Source: JAXLWB01 sp046328715
GTDB lineage: Bacteria > Chloroflexota > Anaerolineae > Caldilineales > Caldilineaceae
Length of the DNA stretch: 64,000 bases
NCBI GenBank assembly: GCA_046328715.1
Contig: JAXLWB010000010.1
Coordinates: 62,001-126,000, forward strand
Direction of reading: 5' to 3'
Positions 1-7,779 of this stretch are shown here, in pieces. The notes under the pieces are model-generated. The model saw nothing but the letters and a program-made list of their open reading frames with translations, ran no database searches and was not told the origin of the DNA. How positions within the stretch are numbered: position 1 is the stretch's first letter; every line of letters starts with the position of its first letter. The position numbers and the translations under genes are program-made.

Positions 1-1458
1 GAAGTTGGCTCCTTGCTGGGCCAGGATCGCCAGCGCCAGCCTGCCTCGTTCGCCGCCGCTCAGTGCACCGATCTGCTTGAAGACATCATCGCCCTGGAAG
101 AGATAACGGGCCAATGAGTGACGAGCTCGATCGGCATCCAACCTCGGCTGTTGATCAACGGCCTGGTGATGGAGAAAGGCGTCGATCACGCTCTGTTCCG
201 GGTGTAGGTTGTCGTGTGCCTGGGCAAAGTAGCCGATCTTGAGGCTGGCACCCAACTGAAAGCCTCCAGCCAGCGGCGGTAGCTTGCCCAAAATCGTGTT
301 GACCAAGGTCGTCTTGCCCGAGCCGTTAGGGCCAATCAAGGCCGCGCATTCGCCACGCAGCAGGCGGATGTCGTCAGCCACGAAGAGCGGCTTGCGGTAG
401 CCAACCTGCAGACGCTGGGTGCGCAGGATGATCTTGCCGCTCAACTGGCTGGCGTTGATTGCCATCTCCATGCGATTCCACTCGCCATCCGGTCGGCGCA
501 GGGCGTTGAACTTCTCCTTAGCGCGCGCCACCGAGATGGCGCGCCCTTCCGTGCCAAGCTCATCGCTCACCCGGCGTAGCTTGCCCACCGCCATGTTGTG
601 ACCGCGCCCCGAGCCCATATGTTTGTAGATGAAGGACATCTCCTTGGCCAGCCGCTCCTGCTTGGCCGTGAATTCCTGCTCGCGCGTAGCCCAACGCTCC
701 TGGCGCTGTTTCAGATAGGCGCTGTAGTTACCGCGGTAGACTTCGATCTCGCTGGCACTCATCTCCCAGACGGTGTTGACCACCCGGTTGAGAAAGTAGC
801 GGTCGTGGCTGACGATCAACAGCGCCCCTTGCCACTGGGCGAGAATCGTTTCCAACCAGGCAATTGACTCGACATCCAGGTGATTGGTCGGTTCGTCCAA
901 CATCAGCAGATCGGGGCTTTCCAACAGCAGTCGTGCGAGCAGAGCGCGAGTCTTTTGTCCGCCACTGAACTGAGCCAGCGGCCTCACCCAATCGGTTTCG
1001 CCAAAGCCCAGACCGGTCAGCACCTGGGCGATGCGTGTTTCGTACGTGTAGCCGCCCTGCTGCTCGTAAGTTTCCAAGAGTGTGCTGTAGTCGGCAAAGA
1101 GCGCATCGGATAGCTCGCCCTGGGCCATCTGCTGCTCTAGCTGGCGCAGTTCGCTCTCCATCTGTTGCAACGGGGCAAAGACGGTCAACATCTCAGCCTG
1201 AAGGGTACGTCCCTGATCGGCGAAGGCGTCGATCGCCTCTTGATGCAGATAGCCCAGGCGCTTCTGCTGGGTCATAAAATAGCCACCCGCTGCGGGCTTT
1301 TCTAAACCAGCTAGAATATGCAACAGGCTGCTCTTGCCGACGCCATTCGGCCCGACCAGGCCGATGCGGCTGTCCGCTTCGATCTTGAATGAAATACCAC
1401 TGAAAATCTCATTATGGCCAAACGATTGGGCCAGATTGTAGGCAGTTACGATCGACAT
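1..1458 (-). CDS. ABC-F family ATP-binding protein, 3' end cut by window edge
   Basis: The frame is open from an ATG at 1458 to the left edge, giving 486 residues without a stop. Two ABC domains on one chain without membrane segments mark the ABC-F class, whose members act on ribosomes (translation factors or antibiotic target protection). Visible motifs are Walker A GPNGVGKSS (36-44), signature SGGQKTR (165-171), Walker B DEPTNHLD (188-195), second Walker A GPNGSGKTT (376-384) and second signature SGGERGR (467-473); the second Walker B lies just outside. Between the domains (about 240-335) is a charged linker rich in Gln, Glu, Arg and Lys, as expected for the interdomain arm. A purine-rich RBS (GGAGAGG) precedes the ATG. 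The long leader with two terminator hairpins suggests attenuation control. Family certain; substrate or antibiotic specificity cannot be read. Confidence 0.93.
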   Translation of the reverse strand, partial: MSIVTAYNLAQSFGHNEIFSGISFKIEADSRIGLVGPNGVGKSSLLHILAGLEKPAAGGYFMTQQKRLGYLHQEAIDAFADQGRTLQAEMLTVFAPLQQMESELRQLEQQMAQGELSDALFADYSTLLETYEQQGGYTYETRIAQVLTGLGFGETDWVRPLAQFSGGQKTRALLARLLLESPDLLMLDEPTNHLDVESIAWLETILAQWQGALLIVSHDRYFLNRVVNTVWEMSASEIEVYRGNYSAYLKQRQERWATREQEFTAKQERLAKEMSFIYKHMGSGRGHNMAVGKLRRVSDELGTEGRAISVARAKEKFNALRRPDGEWNRMEMAINASQLSGKIILRTQRLQVGYRKPLFVADDIRLLRGECAALIGPNGSGKTTLVNTILGKLPPLAGGFQLGASLKIGYFAQAHDNLHPEQSVIDAFLHHQAVDQQPRLDADRARHSLARYLFQGDDVFKQIGALSGGERGRLALAILAQQGANF

Positions 1459-1504
1459 CGATCCTCTCCTTTGCCGTAGTGCTGGTGTCATGCGTGGCAC
1501 CAGC

Positions 1505-1543
1505 AAAAAAAGAAGCCGTGGACAAACTAACCGCCCACGGCTT
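1505..1543 (-). terminator. Second terminator-like hairpin in the ABC-F leader
   Basis: On the minus strand a 9-bp stem (AAGCCGTGG / CCACGGCTT, arms 1535-1543 and 1513-1521) with a 13-nt loop is followed by C and seven T. It lies 47 nt before the ABC-F start codon, so a transcript from the upstream promoter would have to read through it. Confidence 0.7.
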
Positions 1544-1593
1544 CCCGAGAAGATCGGGTCTTTCGCAGCTACAGATCAAAGTGCAGCAGGAAA

Positions 1594-1629
1594 CAAAAAA
1601 GCCGTGGGCAGAGAAGTTGCCCACGGCTT
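1594..1629 (-). terminator. First terminator-like hairpin in the ABC-F leader
   Basis: A perfect 11-bp stem (AAGCCGTGGGC / GCCCACGGCTT) with a 9-nt loop is followed by a T run on the minus strand. Its stem sequence is nearly the same as that of the second hairpin at 1505-1543, so the 5' arm of one could also pair with the 3' arm of the other. That is a possible anti-terminator arrangement. Confidence 0.75.
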
Positions 1630-1755
1630 GGTCATAAACAGACATTGCTGTTACCTGACGCTGGACACACTCCTCCCTTGGTCGATAGAAATCTCGCTTA
1701 TAGGAGTGAATACCACGCGTCGCTTAACCGCCATTGTTGTTTGCCATGTTCTGTC

Positions 1756-1776
1756 TCAAGAATAGGAGCAATCCAT
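1756..1776 (-). CDS. Possible 6-codon leader peptide upstream of ABC-F gene
   Basis: An ATG at 1776, five bases behind a GGAG, opens a six-residue frame (MDCSYS) that stops at 1756. It starts about 8-10 nt from the predicted transcription start. Other very short frames start with GTG after an AGGGAGGAG at about 1677-1685. Leader peptides that stall ribosomes are known upstream of ABC-F resistance genes; here the role is inferred from position only. Confidence 0.3.
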   Translation of the reverse strand: MDCSYS

Positions 1777-1790
1777 TTTTGCTCCGGATT

Positions 1791-1819
1791 TGTATACCAC
1801 AACTGGATGTGATGTGCAA
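1791..1819 (-). promoter_or_regulatory. Sigma-70-type promoter of the ABC-F gene
   Basis: The minus strand reads TTGCAC (1819-1814), a 17-base spacer and TATACA (1796-1791). Transcription would start near 1784, giving a leader of about 325 nt that contains both hairpins. The remainder of the gap to 1911 holds short-word repeat sequence (about 1838-1890) and no gene. Confidence 0.6.
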
Positions 1820-1911
1820 ATCTGATGTTCATTTGAAAATAGCGAATTGCGAATTAGAGCGCCACCCGCCACTCGCCACCCGCATTTTCATTGATTCTTG
1901 ATTTGCAACTA

Positions 1912-2640
1912 TCAACCATCCAACGTGATCTTCGCTACCCAGCCCGAACTAGCATCGCAGTAGAGGAAATTCTTGCCCCAGGCAGAGAGGCAGTGTGGTT
2001 CGGGGTGTGGCGCGGGCAATTCGATGCGATCCAGTTCGTGACCATCCGTTAGATCCATCTTGGCGATCACACGGGCGGAGGTGAAGACGACCCAAATGCC
2101 ATCTTCAACACGCACTACACCATGTCCGCGTTCGTAGGGCAAGGGGAGAACGTGTTGTACACTCCAGTCGGAGATTCGCACTTTGCTCAAGGTCTGGTTT
2201 TTTAAAGTCGTTAGCCAGATAATGTCTGGCTCATAGCGGTCGAGATCTAGACCATGCGTACCACCGCCACCGGGCAACTTGTAGCGCGCCAACGTTGTCC
2301 CTGTAAGAGGATCGACTTTGAGAATATCACTATGATGGGCCGGAGCATCGGTCGAGCGCGCTGGACGCCATAGGCTGCCAGCGCCGTTAGCCGCTAGCCA
2401 GAGCGCACTGCCATCCCACCCCAGACCACTGGTATTGGACGATTCAGATTGGATCTCACGAATCAGCTTGGTAACACCATGATTCTCGACCACTGTCCCG
2501 GCGCCCACCTTTGGCCCGAGTTCCACCAGTGCCACGCGGTCGGAGATCTGATCAGCTATCCACAGCCCTTCGTCTGTCACCTGGACGCCATTGGGCAGCG
2601 CATAGGGTGCGCGGAAGAGAGTTTCGATTTTGTAAGACAT
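1912..2640 (-). CDS. SMP-30/NHL-like beta-propeller protein
   Basis: The 242-residue product has recurring blade-like segments of the type GLWIADQ, GLGWDGSALWLA, THGLDLDR and DGIWVVF, spaced 35-50 residues apart. This is typical of SMP-30/gluconolactonase-like and NHL propellers. No signal peptide is visible, so it is probably cytoplasmic. An RBS (GAGGG) lies 8 bases before the ATG. It is downstream of the Ldh2-type dehydrogenase on the same strand, separated by a strong hairpin. A role in sugar-lactone or organic-acid catabolism fits the neighbourhood, but the metal-binding residues of true lactonases could not be assigned with confidence. Propellers without enzyme activity look similar. Confidence 0.65.
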   Translation of the reverse strand: MSYKIETLFRAPYALPNGVQVTDEGLWIADQISDRVALVELGPKVGAGTVVENHGVTKLIREIQSESSNTSGLGWDGSALWLAANGAGSLWRPARSTDAPAHHSDILKVDPLTGTTLARYKLPGGGGTHGLDLDRYEPDIIWLTTLKNQTLSKVRISDWSVQHVLPLPYERGHGVVRVEDGIWVVFTSARVIAKMDLTDGHELDRIELPAPHPEPHCLSAWGKNFLYCDASSGWVAKITLDG

Positions 2641-2678
2641 ATTGGGTCCCTCGAATTTTGGATTTTAGATTTATTTAA

Positions 2679-2717
2679 CGCAAGGGCGCAAAGAAAATCA
2701 TTGCGCCCTTGCGTTAA
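2679..2717. repeat. Perfect inverted repeat between two genes
   Basis: Arms of about 16 bases (TTAACGCAAGGGCGCAA and its complement) surround a short A-rich loop. It occupies the gap between the Ldh2-type gene and the propeller gene and could act as a terminator or mRNA-stabilising hairpin. It belongs to the short-word palindromes seen throughout the window. Confidence 0.75.
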
Positions 2718-2725
2718 ACTCCGGT

Positions 2726-3763
2726 TTACGGCAATGCCACGTTAAGTTCACCCGCCACGTTGACGATGTCATCCCAGACGGTTTCTTCGATTTGAATGCC
2801 TTCTGCCAGACGTTTGGCTTTTGTTTCCTCTTCAATCTCACCAGGCAGTCGGATCTTATCGACGCCGGGCATGGTGGGCGAGGATTTGACCCAGTCGATC
2901 AGCCGCTGAATTTCCGCCTTGTAGTCAGCAATGTCGATGAAGCTCTCGATCTTGATGGCGAGTGCCAGATAGCCGCTGCCGCCGCGGGTCGGCTGTTCAC
3001 TGCTACAGCCTGCCCAGGAGAGTCCACCAGCAATGGCGTCGATCATCATTGCCAGCCCATAACCTTTGTAGCCCATCGATCCGCCGAGGGGGAGCATCGC
3101 CGCCTCTCCCGTGATAAAGAGATTCGGATCGGTGACGGTGTTACCTTCGATGTCAACGAGCCAATCGCCGGGCACCTGTTTGTTGCGATTGCGGGCCACT
3201 TCCACCTTGCCACCTGCTGCCATGCTGGTTGTGACATCGAGCATCATCGCTGGGCCATTCTGGGTAGGCACGCTGATTGCAATTGGGTTAGGTGGAAGTC
3301 GGCGAGCGGTCCCACCAAAGGGTGCAGTGAATCGTCCACCGCCGTTGAGCATCAAGATGCCAATGCAGTCCTGTGCCGCTGCTACAGGAGGGAAAGCGCC
3401 CAGCCGCCCAATGTGACTGCAACGATGGACTGCCACCGCACCGAGCGTGTGTTGTTTGGCACGATCCACCGCCCATTGCATCGCCTGATAGGCCATGACA
3501 ATGCCAAAGCTGCGGTCAGCGTCGATCGTCATCGAGGCGGGCGTCTGGCGTACCACTTTGTGGTTGCCGACCGGTTGGATGTCGCCCTTGCGCAGAGCAC
3601 GTGCATAGCCTACCATGCGCATGATGCCGTGCGAGTCGTGGCCCATCAAGTTGGCTTCGACCAGGTGGTTGATGGCGATCTTCGACTGGTCGACCGGGAC
3701 ACCCGCCGCCTGAAAGATACGTTCCCCAAGGTCGAGCAGCGAGGTGTGTGCAATTGTTGGCAT
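2726..3763 (-). CDS. Ldh2/MDH2-family malate/L-lactate-type dehydrogenase
   Basis: 345 residues, the normal length for the Ldh2 family of NAD(P)-dependent 2-hydroxyacid dehydrogenases (malate, L-sulfolactate, ureidoglycolate, 2,3-diketogulonate reductase types). Near the N-terminus is the family hallmark GHDSHGIMR (41-49). Later come the conserved NP(I/L)AI stretch after a GG-rich loop, MMLDVTTSMAAGGKV and the GYKGYGLAMMIDAIAG segment. The fold is unrelated to classical Rossmann dehydrogenases. The start is ATG with GGAG 10 bases upstream. Neighbours (propeller, enolase-superfamily enzyme, amidohydrolase) suggest oxidation of a hydroxy-acid in a catabolic route. The exact substrate cannot be inferred. 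A long antisense frame (2792-3781) is a shadow of this gene. Confidence 0.9.
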   Translation of the reverse strand: MPTIAHTSLLDLGERIFQAAGVPVDQSKIAINHLVEANLMGHDSHGIMRMVGYARALRKGDIQPVGNHKVVRQTPASMTIDADRSFGIVMAYQAMQWAVDRAKQHTLGAVAVHRCSHIGRLGAFPPVAAAQDCIGILMLNGGGRFTAPFGGTARRLPPNPIAISVPTQNGPAMMLDVTTSMAAGGKVEVARNRNKQVPGDWLVDIEGNTVTDPNLFITGEAAMLPLGGSMGYKGYGLAMMIDAIAGGLSWAGCSSEQPTRGGSGYLALAIKIESFIDIADYKAEIQRLIDWVKSSPTMPGVDKIRLPGEIEEETKAKRLAEGIQIEETVWDDIVNVAGELNVALP

Positions 3764-3873
3764 GTGGTTGTTTCTCCATAATTACAGCTAATTGTTGAGG
3801 CGCGCAGATGAAGGGTTACTTGCGCACCAACGGTTTGGTTTTCAGAGAAGTCAATCTATGGTATGATTGGTTT

Positions 3874-4134
3874 ATGATTGATACAGTACGAATGACTTTT
3901 GATCTACCACGCAATATCTTTTCTGCACTTCGCCAGGACCCAGACCAGTTCGTGCGTGAAATGCGTTTGGCTGCTGCCGTAAAGTGGTATGAAACCAAAC
4001 AAGTTTCACAGTCAAGGGCGGCTGAGATTGCAGGGATTTCACGATCTGAGTTTTTAGCAGCACTCGTCCGATTTAACGTTTCACCCTTCCAGATCAGTGC
4101 AGAAGAGCTTCTCCAGGAAGTGTTGGATGCCTGA
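3874..4134 (+). CDS. UPF0175 family small antitoxin-like protein
   Basis: About 86 residues from the chosen ATG. It opens with a beta strand motif (MTFDLPRNIF), followed by an alpha-helical segment (REMRLAAAVKWYETKQVSQSRAAEIAGISRSEFLAAL) typical of UPF0175 proteins, which carry a short HTH-like AAEIAG..R.EF unit. An upstream ATG at 3808 is in frame, but the extra 22 residues are unlike the family. UPF0175 genes are usually the first gene of a pair with a DUF3368 PIN-like toxin. Here only a 21-codon stub follows, overlapping the stop codon, so the pair appears broken. It is transcribed divergently from the dehydrogenase gene. Confidence 0.75.
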   Translation: MIDTVRMTFDLPRNIFSALRQDPDQFVREMRLAAAVKWYETKQVSQSRAAEIAGISRSEFLAALVRFNVSPFQISAEELLQEVLDA

Positions 4135-4192
4135 ACAGTGGGTCGTATCCGTACTGTCCTCGCCCAGACAACTGGCGAAAAGTGGTAGCTGA
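4127..4192 (+). pseudogene. Probable remnant of a DUF3368 PIN-like toxin gene
   Basis: An ATG overlaps the antitoxin stop codon (ATGCCTGA), as in translationally coupled toxin-antitoxin pairs, and opens a 21-codon frame ending at 4192. Its residues WVVS..SSP..LAKSG resemble the usual start of DUF3368 proteins (WVVNASPLI.LAKIG) with lost codons and a quick stop. The next gene on the opposite strand ends 14 bases later, so the rest of the toxin is absent. The similarity is short and was judged by eye. Confidence 0.4.
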
Positions 4193-4205
4193 GATTTAAG
4201 CCATA

Positions 4206-5318
4206 CTAGACTCGATACTTCGCCAATTTCCGATCATCTAACTCCACGCCCAAACCGGGTCGCTCAAAGGGACGTGCCGAGCCGCCTGTGATGGGCAACG
4301 ATTCAACCAGCAGATCATCTTCATAGAAGAATGGTCCGAGGATGTCGCAGGGAAACTCTTCGGCGGCAATGCCCGCAGTCGCCATGGCCAGATGAATCAT
4401 GGCGGCGCTGGCAACGCCCAATTCGAGATTGCTGCCAACGGTGCAACTCAGGCCAGCGGCTTCGGCGACTGCGGCAGTCTTGCGTGCCGCCCCAATGCCG
4501 CCCCCTTTACCCACATAGATCGAAAAGATATCGGCTGCACCGGCACGGATTAGGGCCAACGCATCCTGGACGATAAAGAGGCTCTCATCGGCCATCACAG
4601 GCACCTGTACATTGCTGCGCACATCGGCCAACCAGGCGACATCGTAGGGCTGCACCGGCTGCTCGGCAAAGTAGATGTTGAACTCGGCCAGCCGCCGGAT
4701 CGTCTGGATGGCAATGCGTGGTGACCAGCCGCCGTTGGCATCCACGCCGAGACGAATCTCATCACCGATTGCCTTGCGCACGGCAGCCACGCGTGCTACA
4801 TCTTCCTCCGGCTCGATGCCGACTTTGACTTTCATGGTACGAAAGCCTTGTTCGACGGCCCAAGTGGCGATCTCGGCGGCTTTGGCAGGCGCTTGCCCAG
4901 AGATGGAAAACTTGGTAGGCACAAAGTTGCGCACGGCACCGCCCAGCAAACGATAGAGCGGTAAGTCAGCGACCTTGCCCAGAATGTCCCACAACGCCAT
5001 TTCGATGCCCGCTTTGGTGAAGGGATTGCCAGCCAGCGCCTTGTTCAACTTGATAGTCAATCGTTCAATCTGGGTGGGATCTTCGCCGATCAATTGAGGC
5101 GCCAGGATCTTGTCGATAAAATGGGCAGCGGTGACGTTGTCTTCACCGCTCCAAACCGGGGTGCAGGAGACTTCGCCCAAGCCGACCAGACCTTCGTCGG
5201 TTAACAACTTGAGCATAAGAAAGGGCGACGTGGTATGCGCACCACGCCCACCTTTGATAGCACGATCCGGGTGGATGGGAACCTGAACAGGATAGGTTTG
5301 AATTTGGGTGATTTTCAC
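4206..5318 (-). CDS. Mandelate racemase/muconate-lactonizing-type enolase superfamily enzyme
   Basis: 370 residues with the N-terminal capping domain and a C-terminal barrel. Catalytic signatures of the muconate-lactonizing subgroup are present: the KxK motif (K163, K165), metal ligands D193 (GVDANGGW), E219 (FAEQPV) and D244 (MADES), and K271 (YVGKGGG) on the opposite side. The paired lysines point to cycloisomerase, dipeptide epimerase or o-succinylbenzoate synthase-like chemistry rather than the His/Asp mandelate racemase type. No signal peptide is visible. It lies 49 bases downstream of the amidohydrolase gene but has its own promoter and a perfect operator-like palindrome in the gap, so it may be regulated separately. 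The substrate is unknown. Confidence 0.88.
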   Translation of the reverse strand: MKITQIQTYPVQVPIHPDRAIKGGRGAHTTSPFLMLKLLTDEGLVGLGEVSCTPVWSGEDNVTAAHFIDKILAPQLIGEDPTQIERLTIKLNKALAGNPFTKAGIEMALWDILGKVADLPLYRLLGGAVRNFVPTKFSISGQAPAKAAEIATWAVEQGFRTMKVKVGIEPEEDVARVAAVRKAIGDEIRLGVDANGGWSPRIAIQTIRRLAEFNIYFAEQPVQPYDVAWLADVRSNVQVPVMADESLFIVQDALALIRAGAADIFSIYVGKGGGIGAARKTAAVAEAAGLSCTVGSNLELGVASAAMIHLAMATAGIAAEEFPCDILGPFFYEDDLLVESLPITGGSARPFERPGLGVELDDRKLAKYRV

Positions 5319-5350
5319 GGTTTTACTTGTTCGCGGGATGAATAAATTAC

Positions 5351-5382
5351 TGGTATAAAGTATACCATCAAGCCGTTGTCAA
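5351..5382 (-). promoter_or_regulatory. Promoter with overlapping palindromic operator
   Basis: The minus strand carries TTGACA (5382-5377), then an 18-base spacer and TTATAC (5358-5353). A perfect palindrome TGGTATA-N3-TATACCA covers 5351-5367, over the -10. It resembles GntR/FadR-type operators (TGGTATACCA core) with a wider centre. The -35 lies inside the 3' end of the amidohydrolase gene. No GntR regulator is encoded in the window. Confidence 0.6.
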
Positions 5383-6210
5383 TCCTAGCAGCTTTAAGGC
5401 GTCTCGCTGAATCATCTCTTCAATCTTCTCTGCGGGAAGGCGAAAGCGATCAATTTGCACCGACGCCAGATTGCGCAATCCGGTCAGTGACTCCTGCGTG
5501 TTGGTGATTGGGAAATCGGTGCCAAAGAGCAGTTTGTTCCAGACGCCATATTCGTGGACAAGCATCAGACTGTGAAACAACTGCCAGGGGCGATAGTGCA
5601 GCGCGCTGACATCGGCATAGACATTCGGATGTTTGCGAATGACCGCCACACACTCTCCTTCGTAGGGGTGTCCAAGATGAGCCATGATAATCTTGACATC
5701 GGGATAGCGACGAGCAACTGCGTCGAGATGGCGGGGTAAGGTGGTTTCGAGCGGGCCTTGCGAAATAAAGGTGGTGCCAGTATGGAGCAAAACCGGCAAC
5801 GCATGTGTCTGCGCATAGCTCCAGAGCGGGTCGAGCGTCGAATCCTGCGGGAAGAAGCCTGCGTACATCGGCATCAGCTTGATCCCTTTGAGTCTCAATT
5901 CCTGATGTCCATAGCGCAACTCCTCTTCCCAGCCAGGTTGGGTCGGGTCGAGTGAGAGAAAGCCGAGCAGATGGTGTGGGTCTTGCGCCACATAGGCGGC
6001 GACATCTTGATCATCGACCCATAGCCCGGCCAGGCGCGCCTTACCGCCAAAACAGATGGCCAGATCGCAGCCATCCAATCTGGTGCGAAAATCGGGCGGA
6101 GGTGTCACCAGGTCGACTGGCGTGGAACGCATTCGTGACGCTTCTTCGATAAATTTGCCAAAAAACACGGACTGATTGGGGAAAATGTGACTGTGAACAT
6201 CAATAATCAT
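5368..6210 (-). CDS. Amidohydrolase 2 family metal-dependent hydrolase
   Basis: 280 residues with the metal-binding HxH motif at the start (H6, H8 in IDVHSH). Further sites are LLHTGTTF (histidine ligand), IMAHLGHPYEGECV and the late aspartate in LLFGTDFPIT. This order matches the ACMSD/2-pyrone-4,6-dicarboxylate lactonase-like branch of TIM-barrel amidohydrolases, which hydrolyse or decarboxylate small organic acids. The ATG is preceded by AGGAG at 8 bases. It is 45 bases downstream of the PLP decarboxylase and 49 bases upstream of the enolase-superfamily gene. The clustering suggests a shared catabolic route, but reaction and substrate are not determined. Confidence 0.85.
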   Translation of the reverse strand: MIIDVHSHIFPNQSVFFGKFIEEASRMRSTPVDLVTPPPDFRTRLDGCDLAICFGGKARLAGLWVDDQDVAAYVAQDPHHLLGFLSLDPTQPGWEEELRYGHQELRLKGIKLMPMYAGFFPQDSTLDPLWSYAQTHALPVLLHTGTTFISQGPLETTLPRHLDAVARRYPDVKIIMAHLGHPYEGECVAVIRKHPNVYADVSALHYRPWQLFHSLMLVHEYGVWNKLLFGTDFPITNTQESLTGLRNLASVQIDRFRLPAEKIEEMIQRDALKLLGLTTA

Positions 6211-6255
6211 GTGATCGCTCCTATAAAATAGTAGGATAGTTAAACAGTACCTGAT

Positions 6256-7608
6256 TCACGCTTTTATGTCTGTCGCCACCCGGATGATCGCCTCCAGACT
6301 GCGCTCGACGTCGTCGAAGGTGGTAGCCCAGGAGGAAACGCTGATGCGCATAGCGGCACGACCATGCCAAACGGTGCTGCCCGCCCAACAGGTGCCTTCC
6401 TGCTGCACCGCTGTGATGACTTTGCGTGTGCATTCATCGTCGCCAAAGGAAACTATCACCTGGTTGAGCACAACGTCGTTGAGGATTTCGTAGCCTGCAC
6501 TGCGCAAGCCGTTGGCAAAGAGCATGGCCGATTGGCAGTTTCGCTCGATCATCTCGGCCACGCCAGATCGTCCCAGAGAGCGGAGGGCGGCCCATACCTC
6601 AACACCACGCGCTCGTCGCGACATCTCCGGCGTAAAGTGGTAAGGCTCACGATTGTCGGTCTGGATCAAGTACGCCGCGCTTGAACTCATCGCCCCACGC
6701 AGATGTTCAGGGTCACGGCAGAAGACAATGCCGCTGTCATAAGGTAGGTTGAGCCATTTGTGCCCGTCAGTCGCCCAGGAATCAGCCTCAGCGACGCCGT
6801 TGGCTAAATGAGCACGGTTTGGCGACACTGCCGCCCATAGACCGAAGGCACCATCGACATGTACCCAGGCACCGCTACCTTTGGCACGGGCACAGATCTT
6901 GCCGATCGGGTCGCAGGCACCAGTGTTGACGTTGCCTACCTGGGTGATCAACAGGGCACGCTCATCCAGTGTCGGCAACGCATCGGCCCGCATCCGCCCT
7001 TGGCCATCGACCGGCACACGGACGACTCGCTCCCGTCCCAATCCTGCCAATGCCAGCGCCTTTAGGACGCTCACATGCACCTCGTCACCGACAACCACGG
7101 TCAGCGGCGGTGCGCCAAACAAGCCCTGCGCTTCGACATCCCACCCCTGGCGCTTGAGCAGCGCATGGCGAGCGGCGCAGATCGCAGTAAAGTTTGCCAT
7201 CGTCGCCCCGGTGACAAAACCACCGCCTGTGCCCTCCGGCAGGCCAAGCAACTCGACCAGCCAGCGCAGCGCAATCTCTTCCAGCCTGGCAGTAATCGGC
7301 GACATGATGCTCAGCCCGCTGTTGTTGTCCCAGGCACTGGCCAACCAGTTGGCTGCCAAGGCTGCAGGCAACGAGCCGCCAGTGACAAAGCCAAAGTAGC
7401 GTGGACCGGCAGTGGCGGTCGTGGCAGGGGAACCATAGTGATCGAGCATTTCCAACACATCTTGTGGATTGCTGGGCTGGTCGGGCAGGGATTCGTCAAA
7501 CTTCTCAAGTTGCTGCACGGCGGCAGCACTCGGTGCGACGTTGCGTTCCGGCAAGGCAGCCAGGTAACGTATCGCACGCTGGGCCGTTTCGCTGAGTAGT
7601 GGTTGCAT
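6256..7608 (-). CDS. PLP-dependent group II decarboxylase (aromatic amino acid/glutamate decarboxylase-like)
   Basis: 450 residues from an ATG at 7608 preceded by AGGA. An in-frame TTG at 7638 would add ten residues but has no RBS. Group II decarboxylase features are the N-terminal region with YFGFVTGG, GGGFVTGATMANF, the WVHVDGAFGLWAA aspartate that pairs with the pyridine nitrogen, and ATDGHKWLN with the Schiff-base lysine K284. Members decarboxylate amino acids (Tyr, Trp, DOPA, Glu, Asp) or act as related lyases. The acid-rich catabolic neighbours do not reveal its substrate. It is the first gene of the minus-strand group and is divergent from the GH172 gene, with a 16-bp inverted repeat in between. 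Confidence 0.9.
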   Translation of the reverse strand: MQPLLSETAQRAIRYLAALPERNVAPSAAAVQQLEKFDESLPDQPSNPQDVLEMLDHYGSPATTATAGPRYFGFVTGGSLPAALAANWLASAWDNNSGLSIMSPITARLEEIALRWLVELLGLPEGTGGGFVTGATMANFTAICAARHALLKRQGWDVEAQGLFGAPPLTVVVGDEVHVSVLKALALAGLGRERVVRVPVDGQGRMRADALPTLDERALLITQVGNVNTGACDPIGKICARAKGSGAWVHVDGAFGLWAAVSPNRAHLANGVAEADSWATDGHKWLNLPYDSGIVFCRDPEHLRGAMSSSAAYLIQTDNREPYHFTPEMSRRARGVEVWAALRSLGRSGVAEMIERNCQSAMLFANGLRSAGYEILNDVVLNQVIVSFGDDECTRKVITAVQQEGTCWAGSTVWHGRAAMRISVSSWATTFDDVERSLEAIIRVATDIKA

Positions 7609-7688
7609 CGGATTTGTTCCTGTTCGAGTAGAATGCAATGGTTATGCAAGTTGCGGAAGCGTTATTTTACACTCTAAACTGCGGTTGC

Positions 7689-7744
7689 AATGAAAAGCGG
7701 AGTTATTCTAAGCTACTTTTGAGAAACAAAACTCCGCTTTTCAT
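7689..7744. repeat. Inverted repeat in the divergent intergenic region
   Basis: Arms AATGAAAAGCGGAGTT and its complement (about 7689-7704 and 7729-7744) enclose 24 bases. The palindrome lies in the shared 5' region of the decarboxylase and GH172 genes, so it could affect either transcript. No clear promoter could be assigned beside it. Confidence 0.7.
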
Positions 7745-7779
7745 TCAGAGCAGAGTATAAGTGGGGAAAGCAAACAACC

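Noticed and set aside
1412..1645. 77-codon frame across the ABC-F leader
   Set aside because: It runs through both terminator hairpins and into the ABC-F start in another frame; start codon has only a poor RBS. The leader function explains it better.
2792..3781. 329-codon open frame on the plus strand
   Set aside because: It lies fully antisense to the Ldh2-type gene, has no RBS and its translation is rich in His, Cys and Arg without any recognisable motif. It is a codon-bias shadow.
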